From Vibrio cortegadensis (GTDB lineage Bacteria > Pseudomonadota > Gammaproteobacteria > Enterobacterales > Vibrionaceae): a stretch of DNA of 64,000 bases. The stretch spans positions 1,736,001 through 1,800,000 of the forward strand of contig NZ_AP025472.1 of NCBI RefSeq assembly GCF_024347395.1, written 5' to 3'. The translations under genes and the position numbers were made by a program. The stretch's first letter is position 1. Each line of letters opens with the position of its first letter. Shown in pieces: positions 25,813 to 34,879 of the stretch. The notes below the pieces were generated by a model. The model saw only the letters and a program-made list of their open reading frames with translations, was not told the origin of the DNA and did not search any database.

Positions 25813-27105
25813 TCAACTTTGATCGCAGTTTTGATCACTCTTGTCTTTGACATTGAAATTTAAGAAAACCTCACGACCGCCGACGATCTCTTGGTTAGAG
25901 TATCGCCAATGATACTGCTTAATCAGACGCTCGGTCAGTTGTAAGCCAAGCCCAAACCCTAAAGCTTGTTCGCTGTTCCCTTCTCCATCATTGATATTGC
26001 GGATCAGAAACTCCCCGCCAGTTTGTACAATCTCTACTTTTCCATCATTAGTATGTTGAAAAGCATTTCTGATGAGGTTAGTTAATACAATTCGGCATAG
26101 CGTTTCCGGCAGTAATATTCGCTGTTGATCCACCTGAATCGACAACTCCACCCGCTTTCCAACAATAAGATACTGAAGATCTTCGAACAGCTGGGAAATC
26201 AACTCCCCAAGCTCTATTTGAGTGGCAGGCAGCGTACTATTATCTTGTCGATTCAACCACAGCAATGTCTCCGTAAGATCTGTCATCGTAAGGCTGGCGC
26301 GTTGAATCCGTTCTAATGCCTGTTGTTGTCTCTCAGGCGATGCATTTTTCTCGACTAGCTTGGCTAAAAGCTCCGAATTGGTTCTAACAACCGAAATGGG
26401 TGTTCTTAACTCATGGCTTGCATGTCCTAAGAACGCTTGCTCTCGATCTAAAGATTGTTGAACTGAACTTAAACTCGATTTCACGATGTCCGCTAGATCG
26501 TTAAGTTCACTGTAATGAAAATCAGGAGCAGGCAGCTTTACCTTATTTTCATCCAGCGATTTAGCCCAATCTTTCAAGGCGACAACAGGCTTGGCTACTT
26601 TTCTTAATATGATAAAAAAGACTAATGAAAACAAGCCAATACCTGAGGCGGCGTAAACAAAAATTCGAATCAAATGTGGCGGGCCATTCACTTCAAATTT
26701 TTCGGCGTCAGATTCATCAAATGACTTGGACAAATAACGAATTTCACCACTCGTATTCCTCACTTTCATCACAAAATGGCCTGTTTTGGGAGGGGACAAT
26801 ACACCTTCAAACTCGATGTAGTCATTGAGTTCCGCGAACTGAATTTTATCCAACTCGAAGTTTGCACTCACAGGTTCTGGTACATCCTCCCACTCACTGG
26901 CAATATTCAGTGTCAAATATTGTACTGGGTGTCCAGGTTCGACCCCTGGCATTTCTGCAGCATCGATCATATCTATCTTCAATGCGTTATCCATTCCTTC
27001 AATAAAGTATTTACCCGTTAACGCTGAAAATGAAAGAATGGTGACCGTTCCCATAATAAGAATAGATACAAGAAAGTAGAGACGCAAACTGGGCTTAATT
27101 TTCAC
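25813..27105 (-). CDS. sensor histidine kinase of the RND efflux operon
   Basis: Membrane sensor of 430 residues: TM1 (about 11-30), periplasmic domain of about 115 residues, TM2 (about 148-167), HAMP-like linker, then H-box FLGHASHELRTPISVV with His231, N-box LIRNAFQHT and the GLGLQLTERLI G-box of the HATPase domain. It is the last gene of a five-gene operon, two bases after the response regulator, and must sense a signal that induces the pump. The periplasmic domain is not recognisable. No other kinase/regulator gene pair directly abuts the pump genes. Confidence 0.88.
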   Translation of the reverse strand: MKIKPSLRLYFLVSILIMGTVTILSFSALTGKYFIEGMDNALKIDMIDAAEMPGVEPGHPVQYLTLNIASEWEDVPEPVSANFELDKIQFAELNDYIEFEGVLSPPKTGHFVMKVRNTSGEIRYLSKSFDESDAEKFEVNGPPHLIRIFVYAASGIGLFSLVFFIILRKVAKPVVALKDWAKSLDENKVKLPAPDFHYSELNDLADIVKSSLSSVQQSLDREQAFLGHASHELRTPISVVRTNSELLAKLVEKNASPERQQQALERIQRASLTMTDLTETLLWLNRQDNSTLPATQIELGELISQLFEDLQYLIVGKRVELSIQVDQQRILLPETLCRIVLTNLIRNAFQHTNDGKVEIVQTGGEFLIRNINDGEGNSEQALGFGLGLQLTERLIKQYHWRYSNQEIVGGREVFLNFNVKDKSDQNCDQS

Positions 27106-27107
27106 GA

Positions 27108-27776
27108 CTATTCATTCCTTAGCGCAAAGCCTTGCCCAGTAATAGTATGGACAAGTTTTACCATATCAGGTTGATCTATTTGTTTTCGAAGATTAAAAAT
27201 ATGTACTTTTAAACTATTACTATCAGGCTGATTATCTCCCCAAACAGACTGCATCAGTTTTTCTCTAGAAACCACTTGAGGACTCTCACGAATGAGTACC
27301 TCCAATATATTGACCGCCGTTGGTGATAACTTAAGAGGCTGTTTACACCTATAAGCTTTCTTCTGCTGAACATCTAGCTCCAAATCTGCCACTGACAAGC
27401 GGGCAACTTGCCCACTACGTCGCTTCGCAAGGACTTGAATTCGTACAATCAACTCCTCCATTGCGAATGGCTTGATCAGATAATCATCTGCCCCTTTGGA
27501 AAAACCTGTCAATTTATCATCGAGGGTGTCTCTGGCTGTGAGCATTAATACCGGAGTATCTATCCCCTGTTCTCGCATCTTCTCACACACTTCCAGACCA
27601 TTCATTTTCGGTAGATTCAAATCCAATACAATTGCATCGTACAAATTCCGCTCAATCAAATGTAAACCCGCAACACCATTGGCAACATGGTCACACTGAA
27701 TACCTTCAAGCTCAAAGTACTCAATCACTGCGGCCGCCAGATCAATATCGTCCTCTACCAAAAGTAAATTTAACAT
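27108..27776 (-). CDS. OmpR-family response regulator of the RND efflux operon
   Basis: 222 residues. Receiver domain with acidic pocket EDD (8-10), phospho-acceptor Asp52 in IVLDLNLPKMNG and Lys of LIKPF; C-terminal winged helix (about 125-220) ending in VHTITGQGFALR, typical of OmpR/PhoB, close to the PmrA/QseB branch. Its start codon overlaps the stop of the RND pump gene by one base (TAATG). An 11-bp direct repeat GTTAA-N6-CTTAA upstream of the operon is what this subgroup would bind, suggesting autoregulation. Confidence 0.9.
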   Translation of the reverse strand: MLNLLLVEDDIDLAAAVIEYFELEGIQCDHVANGVAGLHLIERNLYDAIVLDLNLPKMNGLEVCEKMREQGIDTPVLMLTARDTLDDKLTGFSKGADDYLIKPFAMEELIVRIQVLAKRRSGQVARLSVADLELDVQQKKAYRCKQPLKLSPTAVNILEVLIRESPQVVSREKLMQSVWGDNQPDSNSLKVHIFNLRKQIDQPDMVKLVHTITGQGFALRNE

Positions 27777-30700
27777 TAAATTGATATTTCCTTCATATTC
27801 GTTAAACGACGTTTCAAGTTACTGACGAATGTCTTGGTCTCACTATGAATCAGCAGTAATGCTGGCGTCAGAATGAGGGTAATCAAGGTTGCAAATAATA
27901 TCCCATAACCTAACGCAGCAGCAGCCGGAATCAAAAATTGCGCTTGCATTGATGTCTCAGTCAGTAGCGGTGCTAGCCCAGCAAAAGTAGTGACAGAAGT
28001 CAGCAAAACCGCTCTGAATCGATTGGTACACGCTTCCATAATAGCATCATGCACTGACTTGCTTTTTTCTTCCATTAACTCGTTGAATCTCGAAACCAAA
28101 AGTAAGCTATCATTCACAACTACGCCACTTAGAGCCAAAATACCATTGAGAGATAAGATGCTAACAGTAAGATCATTTCCCCAGTGGCCTAAGATTGCAC
28201 CAACAATACCAAATGGGATCGCCATCATGATAAGTAGTGGTTGGACATAAGATTTCAGAGGAATCGCCAGTAGAGCATAAATCGCAATTAGCGCCACAAC
28301 GAACATACTTGCCATTGAACCCATTGCTTCTTCTTGCTCTTCTGCTTCACCAGCAAAGTTTACTGATAAATCTGAGTACTGAGTCAGCAAGGTAGGGATA
28401 AGATTCGCATCGAGCTGGGCAACAAGTTCGTTCGATGCAATTTTATCTTTATCTAATACCGCACTTAAATAGACCGCGCGTTGATTATCAATTCGTGTGA
28501 TTTCAGATTGCTGATACTCCGAAAACACGGTGACGACATTACTCAAAGGAACAACGGTTCCATCGTCCGTTCTCACGCTCGCTTGCATGATATCAGCCAT
28601 GGTTTGGCGCTGATCTTCAGGGTAGCGAACTCGCACTTTTACTTCATCTTTATCACGTTGAAAACGTTGGACAATATCTCCACCAAAGGACTGTAGGATC
28701 TGTTGTGATATTGCTGCCGTATCAAAACCTAATGCGCGACCTTGTTCGGTAAGTTCAAAACGGTACTGAGGGTCACCCGCACTTAAGTTGTCATCGATAC
28801 CACTCACACCGTCAATCTGCTCTAGCGCTTGCTTGATTTGATTACCTGCAGCATAGACCGTTTCATTGTTCCATGATTTTAATTCGACTTTAAAGTTATC
28901 GACCATTTCCATACTTGAAAGCACTTTTAACTTCTTCACACCCTCAAGTTGACCCGCGACTCGTTTCCACTCTTCACCAAATTCCGTTGAGCTGTACACG
29001 CTCTCTTTATCGAGTTCAACGCGTACACTGCCTTCAGAATCACTATCTGCGATGAGTTGTAAACTGGTCAGTTCTGATTCTTGATCGCTCGCTTGGTATT
29101 TTTCACGTAATATTAGATCCGTTTGATTTGCGGCTTGCTCTAATAGAAGTAAGTTCTTTTGTGTTTGTCCAAAACTCACATCATTTTGCATGACTAATTC
29201 AGCTTGTACCGTGTCGCCAGGGATATCAGGGAAGAATGCGACTCGTACGCTGCCCGTCATCGGCATGCCAGCAACCAAAATGAGCAAAGAGATAAATAAC
29301 ATGATCACTGCATAGCGAAACCTCAACGCTGTATCAATCACTCGTGTATAGACATGACGAGTTACCCATTGAAGCCCAGCATCTGCACCATGTTGAATTC
29401 TGATCCAGAGCCCTTTTGTCTCTTTTCGGTGTGTATTAATGTGCGCTAAGTGAGATGGCAAAATCAATTTCGATTCAACCATGGAGAGTAACAAGCAGAT
29501 AGTGACTACCGTACCAAACTGAGCATAGATTTGCCCTAAATCACCTTCAACATTCGCCAATGCAAGGAATGCGACTACCGTTGTCAATACACCAAAAATG
29601 GTGGGGATCGCCACTTTTTTTGCGCCTCTAATAGTGCTCTCAATGCTATCTCCACTCTCTTTTCTTGTTGAATAAATGCTTTCTCCCACAACAACTGCAT
29701 CATCCACCACAATCCCTAATGCCATGATAAAACCGAAGGTCGTCATCTCATTGATGGTAAGCCCAACAAAAGTCTCTCCCATGAAGTAAAGTGTGCCAAA
29801 GAATACAAACGGCAAGCCAGCCGCGACCCAAAATGCCACTCTTACATTCAAAAATAGAGCTAAAAGAATGAATACTAACGCAATCCCTGTTAGAGCATTT
29901 TTAACCAGCAAATCCAAACGGTCTTCGATCATGGTACTTTTGTCATACCACGTTTCTAGCTCAACATTGGAAGGCAGAATATTTCGACCCTCCCAATCGG
30001 ATACCACTTCTTTCGCTTGTTTTACAATTTGAGTGACATCTGAGAACTCGTCCATCACTATCTCAATTGCCATGCCATTTTTCTGGTTATAGCGAGAAAG
30101 TTTCAACGTATCATCCTCAAAGGAATCCGTTATTGTTGCGATATCACCAAGCGAAATCTGTGTCCCATCGACATTGGTTATCAACGGGATCTGACTAAAC
30201 TGCTGTTGCTGATAAGCCTGTTCCGATGCTTTCAAACGAACTACTTTGTCACCATTACGCAAGCTTGTAGTGATAGCAGTAGATGACTCCGCATTGACGG
30301 CATTGGATACGTCAGTCAAGGTTAAACCATACGCTTGAAGCTTGGTCTCATCGACTTCGATGGAAATCATAGGCTCAGATTTCGCTTTGATCTCTAAATC
30401 ACGAATTGATGACTTTCCTAATAGATCAGATTTTAAGCGTTCTGCAAGAGTTTGAAGAGTGGTACGGTCAGCATCACCGAACAGCTGAATCCACAGTACA
30501 TGATCTTGCATACGCGCTTTATCAATGACTGGGTTTTCAGCTTGCGATGGAAAGTTATTGATCGCGTCAACTTTGGTTTTGATATCACTCAGCAAAGTGT
30601 CAAGTTGATAACTGCTGTTCTTCTCGATGGAAACAGTACTGCCATTAGCGTTGGAAGTAGAAGTGATGCGCTTAATACCTGGAACCGTTTCTAACGCTTC

Positions 30701-30928
30701 TTCAATTTTTACTGCAATTCCCTCTTCCGCCTGCTCTGCATCACCGCTGTCATAGCTAACTGAAACCGTGACAACATTTGGTTCCATGCTCGGAAAGGCT
30801 TCTTTTCGAAGGCTATTGAGGGACATTAATCCCATAACAATCACGGCGACTAACAATAAATTTGCTGCAACAGAATTACGTGCAAACCATGCGATAACCC
30901 CAGTTTGATTCGTTTCGCGATGCATCAT
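27776..30928 (-). CDS. RND-family efflux permease
   Basis: Proton-driven inner-membrane pump of a tripartite efflux system; 1050 residues with 12 expected TM helices and two large periplasmic loops. TM4 carries the Asp-Asp proton-relay pair in LGIVVDDAVVVGES (D409/D410). The N-terminus (VIAWFARNSVAANLLL) and the VRVAFFPDIPGD segment belong to the branch that includes V. cholerae VexK-like and HAE1-type pumps, not to heavy-metal CzcA pumps, where TM4 differs. The substrate is unknown. It overlaps both neighbours by one base, showing tight translational coupling. Confidence 0.92.
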   Translation of the reverse strand: MMHRETNQTGVIAWFARNSVAANLLLVAVIVMGLMSLNSLRKEAFPSMEPNVVTVSVSYDSGDAEQAEEGIAVKIEEALETVPGIKRITSTSNANGSTVSIEKNSSYQLDTLLSDIKTKVDAINNFPSQAENPVIDKARMQDHVLWIQLFGDADRTTLQTLAERLKSDLLGKSSIRDLEIKAKSEPMISIEVDETKLQAYGLTLTDVSNAVNAESSTAITTSLRNGDKVVRLKASEQAYQQQQFSQIPLITNVDGTQISLGDIATITDSFEDDTLKLSRYNQKNGMAIEIVMDEFSDVTQIVKQAKEVVSDWEGRNILPSNVELETWYDKSTMIEDRLDLLVKNALTGIALVFILLALFLNVRVAFWVAAGLPFVFFGTLYFMGETFVGLTINEMTTFGFIMALGIVVDDAVVVGESIYSTRKESGDSIESTIRGAKKVAIPTIFGVLTTVVAFLALANVEGDLGQIYAQFGTVVTICLLLSMVESKLILPSHLAHINTHRKETKGLWIRIQHGADAGLQWVTRHVYTRVIDTALRFRYAVIMLFISLLILVAGMPMTGSVRVAFFPDIPGDTVQAELVMQNDVSFGQTQKNLLLLEQAANQTDLILREKYQASDQESELTSLQLIADSDSEGSVRVELDKESVYSSTEFGEEWKRVAGQLEGVKKLKVLSSMEMVDNFKVELKSWNNETVYAAGNQIKQALEQIDGVSGIDDNLSAGDPQYRFELTEQGRALGFDTAAISQQILQSFGGDIVQRFQRDKDEVKVRVRYPEDQRQTMADIMQASVRTDDGTVVPLSNVVTVFSEYQQSEITRIDNQRAVYLSAVLDKDKIASNELVAQLDANLIPTLLTQYSDLSVNFAGEAEEQEEAMGSMASMFVVALIAIYALLAIPLKSYVQPLLIMMAIPFGIVGAILGHWGNDLTVSILSLNGILALSGVVVNDSLLLVSRFNELMEEKSKSVHDAIMEACTNRFRAVLLTSVTTFAGLAPLLTETSMQAQFLIPAAAALGYGILFATLITLILTPALLLIHSETKTFVSNLKRRLTNMKEISI

Positions 30929-32184
30929 TAACCCTCCACTTTTGTCGCGACTCTCATGCCGACTTGATAGCTACTTAATGGACGAGTGACTACTTTGAAG
31001 ACACTCTCTGAATGTGTACTTTCGCTTTCTAATGGGTCTACTGTTAAACCAGAAGCGTTGATGTACACCAATCCTGATTTTTCAAACTGCTTATTCGCAG
31101 GGATTTTCACCAATAGACCATTATCATTCACCAACCACAATTCGCCTTGCTGAGAAACCGCCGATGCAGGAAGTTGCCAAACATTATCGATACTCTTTCC
31201 GCTGATGGTTGCCTTCACAAATGTTCCCGGATACAGATCGCTCGTTTGCTCTAGCGGTTTATCTACGATCACCACAAGAGAACGTTGACGAGTTGATTGC
31301 GACAAATGCTGCTGAATTCGTCCAACATAACCTTGCCATGTTTCATCGCCATCGGAGTTCGTTAGCGTGACAAGCCAATCACCATGGTGTTGGTTTAATT
31401 GCTCATTCCCCATGTTTGGTAGCGCATTCCACTGACTTTCAGAAAGTGGAATTTCGATCTCGACTTCACTAATGCTGTACAACGTCGCGATTTCACCACC
31501 CGTCTGTAAGTAGCTACCAGGGTGAAGATTACGAGAAACAACTAAGGCATCAAAAGGCGCTTTGATATGGGTATTCTCTAGGTCTTTTTGAGCCTTTATC
31601 AACTCAAGTTTCGCGTTATCCAATGCGGCTTGTACTTGTGCCATTTGTGGCTCTCGGAGTACAAGCGGGGAGTCAGGCTCTCCAGACAAGCCTGAACGCT
31701 TCCATTCAGATTTAGCTTGCTCACCTTGTCTTTGCTCTTCTAAATAATTTAACTGCGCTTGAGCGACATTCGCTTTCGCCAGTGTCATCGCTTGCTGGTA
31801 TTGGGTTGGATCAACACTCGCAAGCAACTCCCCTTTCTTAACCACTTGGCCAGATTCAAAACGGCTTGAAATGGCGTCAATTCGGCCATTAACTTCGCCT
31901 GTGAACGTCAATTCAAAGCGAGGTTTCGCTTCTCCATAACCCACAACTTCTGTTTGGTAAGTTTGAGCTTTAGGTTCGATAACGGAAACAAGAGGTAAAG
32001 AGTTGACTGATAGTGTGTCGAGATCTAAATGGGCATTACTCATTTCACCAACTTGTAATGAAGCACTTGGTTTCGATTCATTCGCTAACTGCTGATCGAT
32101 TTTTTCACCGTTATAGGCGATAGCCCCAAAGATACTCACGCCTGAGACTAAGGTAATCGCTATTGTGACGGGATTGAATTTCAT
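30928..32184 (-). CDS. periplasmic adaptor (membrane fusion protein) of RND efflux system
   Basis: 418-residue HlyD/AcrA-like adaptor linking the RND pump to the outer-membrane channel. An N-terminal anchor (about 7-25) is followed by a beta-barrel/lipoyl region (VVKKGELLASVDP, about 110), a coiled-coil hairpin (about 130-200, NVAQAQLNYLEEQRQG), then the lipoyl half IKAPFDALVVSRNLHPGSYL and membrane-proximal beta domain. Start overlaps the channel gene by four bases (ATGA) and the stop overlaps the pump by one. Confidence 0.9.
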   Translation of the reverse strand: MKFNPVTIAITLVSGVSIFGAIAYNGEKIDQQLANESKPSASLQVGEMSNAHLDLDTLSVNSLPLVSVIEPKAQTYQTEVVGYGEAKPRFELTFTGEVNGRIDAISSRFESGQVVKKGELLASVDPTQYQQAMTLAKANVAQAQLNYLEEQRQGEQAKSEWKRSGLSGEPDSPLVLREPQMAQVQAALDNAKLELIKAQKDLENTHIKAPFDALVVSRNLHPGSYLQTGGEIATLYSISEVEIEIPLSESQWNALPNMGNEQLNQHHGDWLVTLTNSDGDETWQGYVGRIQQHLSQSTRQRSLVVIVDKPLEQTSDLYPGTFVKATISGKSIDNVWQLPASAVSQQGELWLVNDNGLLVKIPANKQFEKSGLVYINASGLTVDPLESESTHSESVFKVVTRPLSSYQVGMRVATKVEG

Positions 32185-33557
32185 GCTTGTACTCCTAAAC
32201 CTAGTGCTAGTCCTAAATCGATACGATTGATCAGGCGGTTGTAAATAATCTGCGAAAGTTGCGCTTCGAGGTCGTATGTTGTCTGCTGAACAGTGAGTAG
32301 ATCGAAAATATTGACTAACCCTTGGCGATATTTCTCTTCATAGCTAACAAAACTTCGTTTCGCACTGTCTAGTGCTTGATCTATATACTGCTGCTGAAGC
32401 TCTAATGCGTGTTCTTGTCCTAGCCCGTTTTCCACTTCGTTTACTGCATTCAATAATGTTTCTTGATACATCCAGTAACTTTTCGCGGTGGTTAATTCAG
32501 CTATTTCTGTCTGCGCTTTTAATTTTCCACCTTGGAATATTGGAGCAGAAAGCTGACCTAGAACACTCCAAAGCGGACTCGTTAATAGTGATTCACTTGG
32601 CGACTCGGCAATATCCGTTAAACTCGCAGAAAGACTAATCGAGGGTAATAACGCTTTGTATGCCGCGCTGGTTCGTAAAGTTTCAGCTTCAATACTCAAA
32701 AATGAGCTTTGTAAATCTGGACGGCGAGCCAAGTCTTGTTTCGGCATGGATGCTAAAGGCAATAGAACATCCGGAAACTCGTGGTCGATATCCCACTTTG
32801 ACTGTTCTGAATCTGTAGAAACTTGACCTAACAGTAGAGACAGATTGCGCTCACTTTTTGCGAGTTGTTCTTTATAATCAGCCAATGTCGCATTCGTTGA
32901 CGCGCTGCTTGTTTTGGCATTATCGAGTTCTTCCAAGCTCCCTAGCCCTGTTCTATATCGCTCAAGAATTAGGTTTTGGTTATTTTCTAATACTTTCAAT
33001 CGTTTAACTTCGATATCTACCAGCTGCTGCTTCAATGTAATATCGAGATAAGAACGCATGATATTGGCTGCGAGTAAATCACGCGCAGCTTGTAGATTCG
33101 CTTGGGCAACACCAACATCTTTCAATGCTGCATCGCTGCTATCTGCAATTTTCTGCCATAAATCAAGTTCCCAGCTAACGGTAAGATCCGTGGTATAGGT
33201 TTCGCTTTGGTCTTCTTCTTTTTTGCCACTGAAGCTAGCATTCACGCTTGGAATTCTATCCGCCCCCGTTACGTCGTTTTGTGCATACGCTATTTTCAAC
33301 GCTATTTCAGTTTGCTGCAGGCTAGGACTGTTTTTTAGCGCTTCATCAACCAACAAAGTGAGTTTTGGAACACTGACCAAATCCGTCAGGAAAGCCGCAT
33401 CACTTGCCTGATGTTGAACAGTATTCCAATTTGTTGTTTGCTCCATCCTAGAGGTTGCCATCGCATTAAAATCTTGATCGCTGGTCGTGCTGCAACCAAT
33501 AATGCTGGTCACCATTAACGCTATCATGCTTAGCCGGAGCGGCTGTTTTGAGGTCAT
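32181..33557 (-). CDS. outer-membrane efflux lipoprotein, TolC/NodT family
   Basis: Outer-membrane channel of about 458 residues, first gene of the efflux operon. The N-terminus from ATG 33557 is a lipoprotein signal with lipobox SIIGC (Cys about 21), so it is acylated like OprM/NodT. Two OEP repeats are visible, each with long helices (about 170-215 and 375-425, e.g. DSAKRSFVSYEEKYRQGLVNIFDLLTVQ). GGAGATAAG precedes this ATG; the open frame extends 40 codons further upstream, but that portion holds the direct repeat and no signal peptide. Confidence 0.88.
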   Translation of the reverse strand: MTSKQPLRLSMIALMVTSIIGCSTTSDQDFNAMATSRMEQTTNWNTVQHQASDAAFLTDLVSVPKLTLLVDEALKNSPSLQQTEIALKIAYAQNDVTGADRIPSVNASFSGKKEEDQSETYTTDLTVSWELDLWQKIADSSDAALKDVGVAQANLQAARDLLAANIMRSYLDITLKQQLVDIEVKRLKVLENNQNLILERYRTGLGSLEELDNAKTSSASTNATLADYKEQLAKSERNLSLLLGQVSTDSEQSKWDIDHEFPDVLLPLASMPKQDLARRPDLQSSFLSIEAETLRTSAAYKALLPSISLSASLTDIAESPSESLLTSPLWSVLGQLSAPIFQGGKLKAQTEIAELTTAKSYWMYQETLLNAVNEVENGLGQEHALELQQQYIDQALDSAKRSFVSYEEKYRQGLVNIFDLLTVQQTTYDLEAQLSQIIYNRLINRIDLGLALGLGVQA

Positions 33558-33603
33558 TTTTCTTATCTCCAGATTTGATGGGGATAAGATTACCAATTGG
33601 GGG

Positions 33604-33620
33604 GTTAAGGGAGGGTTAAC
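33604..33620. promoter_or_regulatory. candidate response-regulator box upstream of the RND operon
   Basis: On the minus strand GTTAA and CTTAA half-sites are separated by six bases, giving two TTAACCC repeats with an 11-bp period, the spacing used by tandem OmpR/PmrA/QseB-type regulators. The box is about 47 bp before the start codon of the first pump gene, a plausible promoter position. Confidence 0.6.
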
Positions 33621-33705
33621 GCTTAAAAATGAATCCAAAAAAACCGAACCACAATGGGCTCGGCATATTAATATCATTCAACTGTTAGTCATTTGAGTCA
33701 TAAAG

Positions 33706-34179
33706 TTACGTACGTTCACCTAATCTTACTTTACCTTTAGAATCGAACCACAAGGCTTCATTTCTTCGGCGACCGAGGAGAATTGGGCCATCATCATAGA
33801 ATAAAAAGTTTTTCCAATGCTTCTTGAATATTGACCACTTGGTTTCCAAGATATTGTATTTTTCATAGCAGAAGTACACGGTCACATCATCTTGCCAATC
33901 AATATGAGCTTCAACGCCTTCTGGTAAATCTGCCTCATCGGATTCCCATGCAACCATCCAATCTACTTTATCAGACCAGTTTGAGTCTTTACTTGGCCAG
34001 TCTTGTGAGCTGAACCTTTCCGCATCGGGACTCTGTGGGCTAATATTCTCTTTCCAGAACTGCGCTGCTCTAGATTGAGTCATAGGCTTGATCAACGCTA
34101 AATCCTCTTCAGGAACGGGCATTGATTGATGAGTAAAAATCCATTTTCTTTGGTATTCATCCAAAGTTGTGTAAGACAT
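33706..34179 (-). CDS. conserved Vibrio protein, DUF2947-like, 157 aa
   Basis: Small soluble acidic protein rich in Trp and aromatic residues (WKENI, DWMVAWESDE, WSIFKKHWKNFLFYDDGPILLGRRRNEALWF). I associate it with the DUF2947 family seen in Vibrio; no function is known. ATG at 34179 with GAGGA six bases upstream is preferred over a TTG one codon earlier. It stands alone, in the same direction as the efflux operon, with no sign of being co-transcribed. Confidence 0.6.
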   Translation of the reverse strand: MSYTTLDEYQRKWIFTHQSMPVPEEDLALIKPMTQSRAAQFWKENISPQSPDAERFSSQDWPSKDSNWSDKVDWMVAWESDEADLPEGVEAHIDWQDDVTVYFCYEKYNILETKWSIFKKHWKNFLFYDDGPILLGRRRNEALWFDSKGKVRLGERT

Positions 34180-34300
34180 CAAAATTCCTCATTTATTCGG
34201 CTTTATAGTGCCATATTCATAGCATCTTTAAGTAATGTGCTATGTGCCATATCTAATAGATAGGCCTTTAAATTGGTTCAATACTGGCGTGCGATAGCAA

Positions 34301-34879
34301 TTATTCAGCGCGCCAATTAGGGTTAATTAATGACATCAGGTTATGGTCTTCCCACTTGTCATTAATTAACAAATAATCTTTTGCAAACCCTTCGCGTGTG
34401 AATCCCAGTTGTTGTAAAACCGCTTCACTGCGTTGATTGCGTGGCATGTAACCTGCCATTATGCGATGCATGTTTTGAACATCGAACATATAGTCACAAG
34501 CCATTTTTAGGGACTTTCTCATGATCCCACGACCTTGAGCATTCGCATCGAGAGAGTAACCGACATTGCATGCGTGAAACGGAAATCGAGACAGGTTACT
34601 GAAGGAGATCGTCCCTAACATCTCTTCCGTTTTGGCATCGGTAATTAAGCAGTAATAACCTAAGCCCATTTTATGCAGTTCATGCAACTTAATGAGTTTT
34701 TGAGCCCAGCCTTGAACAGTAAAAAATGCCGCTTCTCGCTTGGGTTCCCAGCCACGAAGATGCTCTCGATTTTTAATAAAATAATTGCTGATTAAAGTCG
34801 CATCGGTCGGCAGAGCGGTTCTTAAAAGAATCTCACCATCATTTTTATGCAACTGAAACGTAGAGCTGAGATCATCCAT
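34301..34879 (-). CDS. rimJ: ribosomal-protein S5-alanine N-acetyltransferase RimJ
   Basis: GNAT acetyltransferase that, in E. coli, acetylates the N-terminal Ala of ribosomal protein S5. At 192 residues it is very similar to E. coli RimJ: FHACNVGYSLDANAQGRGIM (acetyl-CoA binding region with QGRG), HRIMAGYMPRNQRSEAVLQQLGF, and EGFAKDYLLINDKWEDH. The start overlaps the tyrR stop by one base (TAATG), so it is translated from the tyrR mRNA. No odd residues were noted. Confidence 0.9.
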   Translation of the reverse strand: MDDLSSTFQLHKNDGEILLRTALPTDATLISNYFIKNREHLRGWEPKREAAFFTVQGWAQKLIKLHELHKMGLGYYCLITDAKTEEMLGTISFSNLSRFPFHACNVGYSLDANAQGRGIMRKSLKMACDYMFDVQNMHRIMAGYMPRNQRSEAVLQQLGFTREGFAKDYLLINDKWEDHNLMSLINPNWRAE

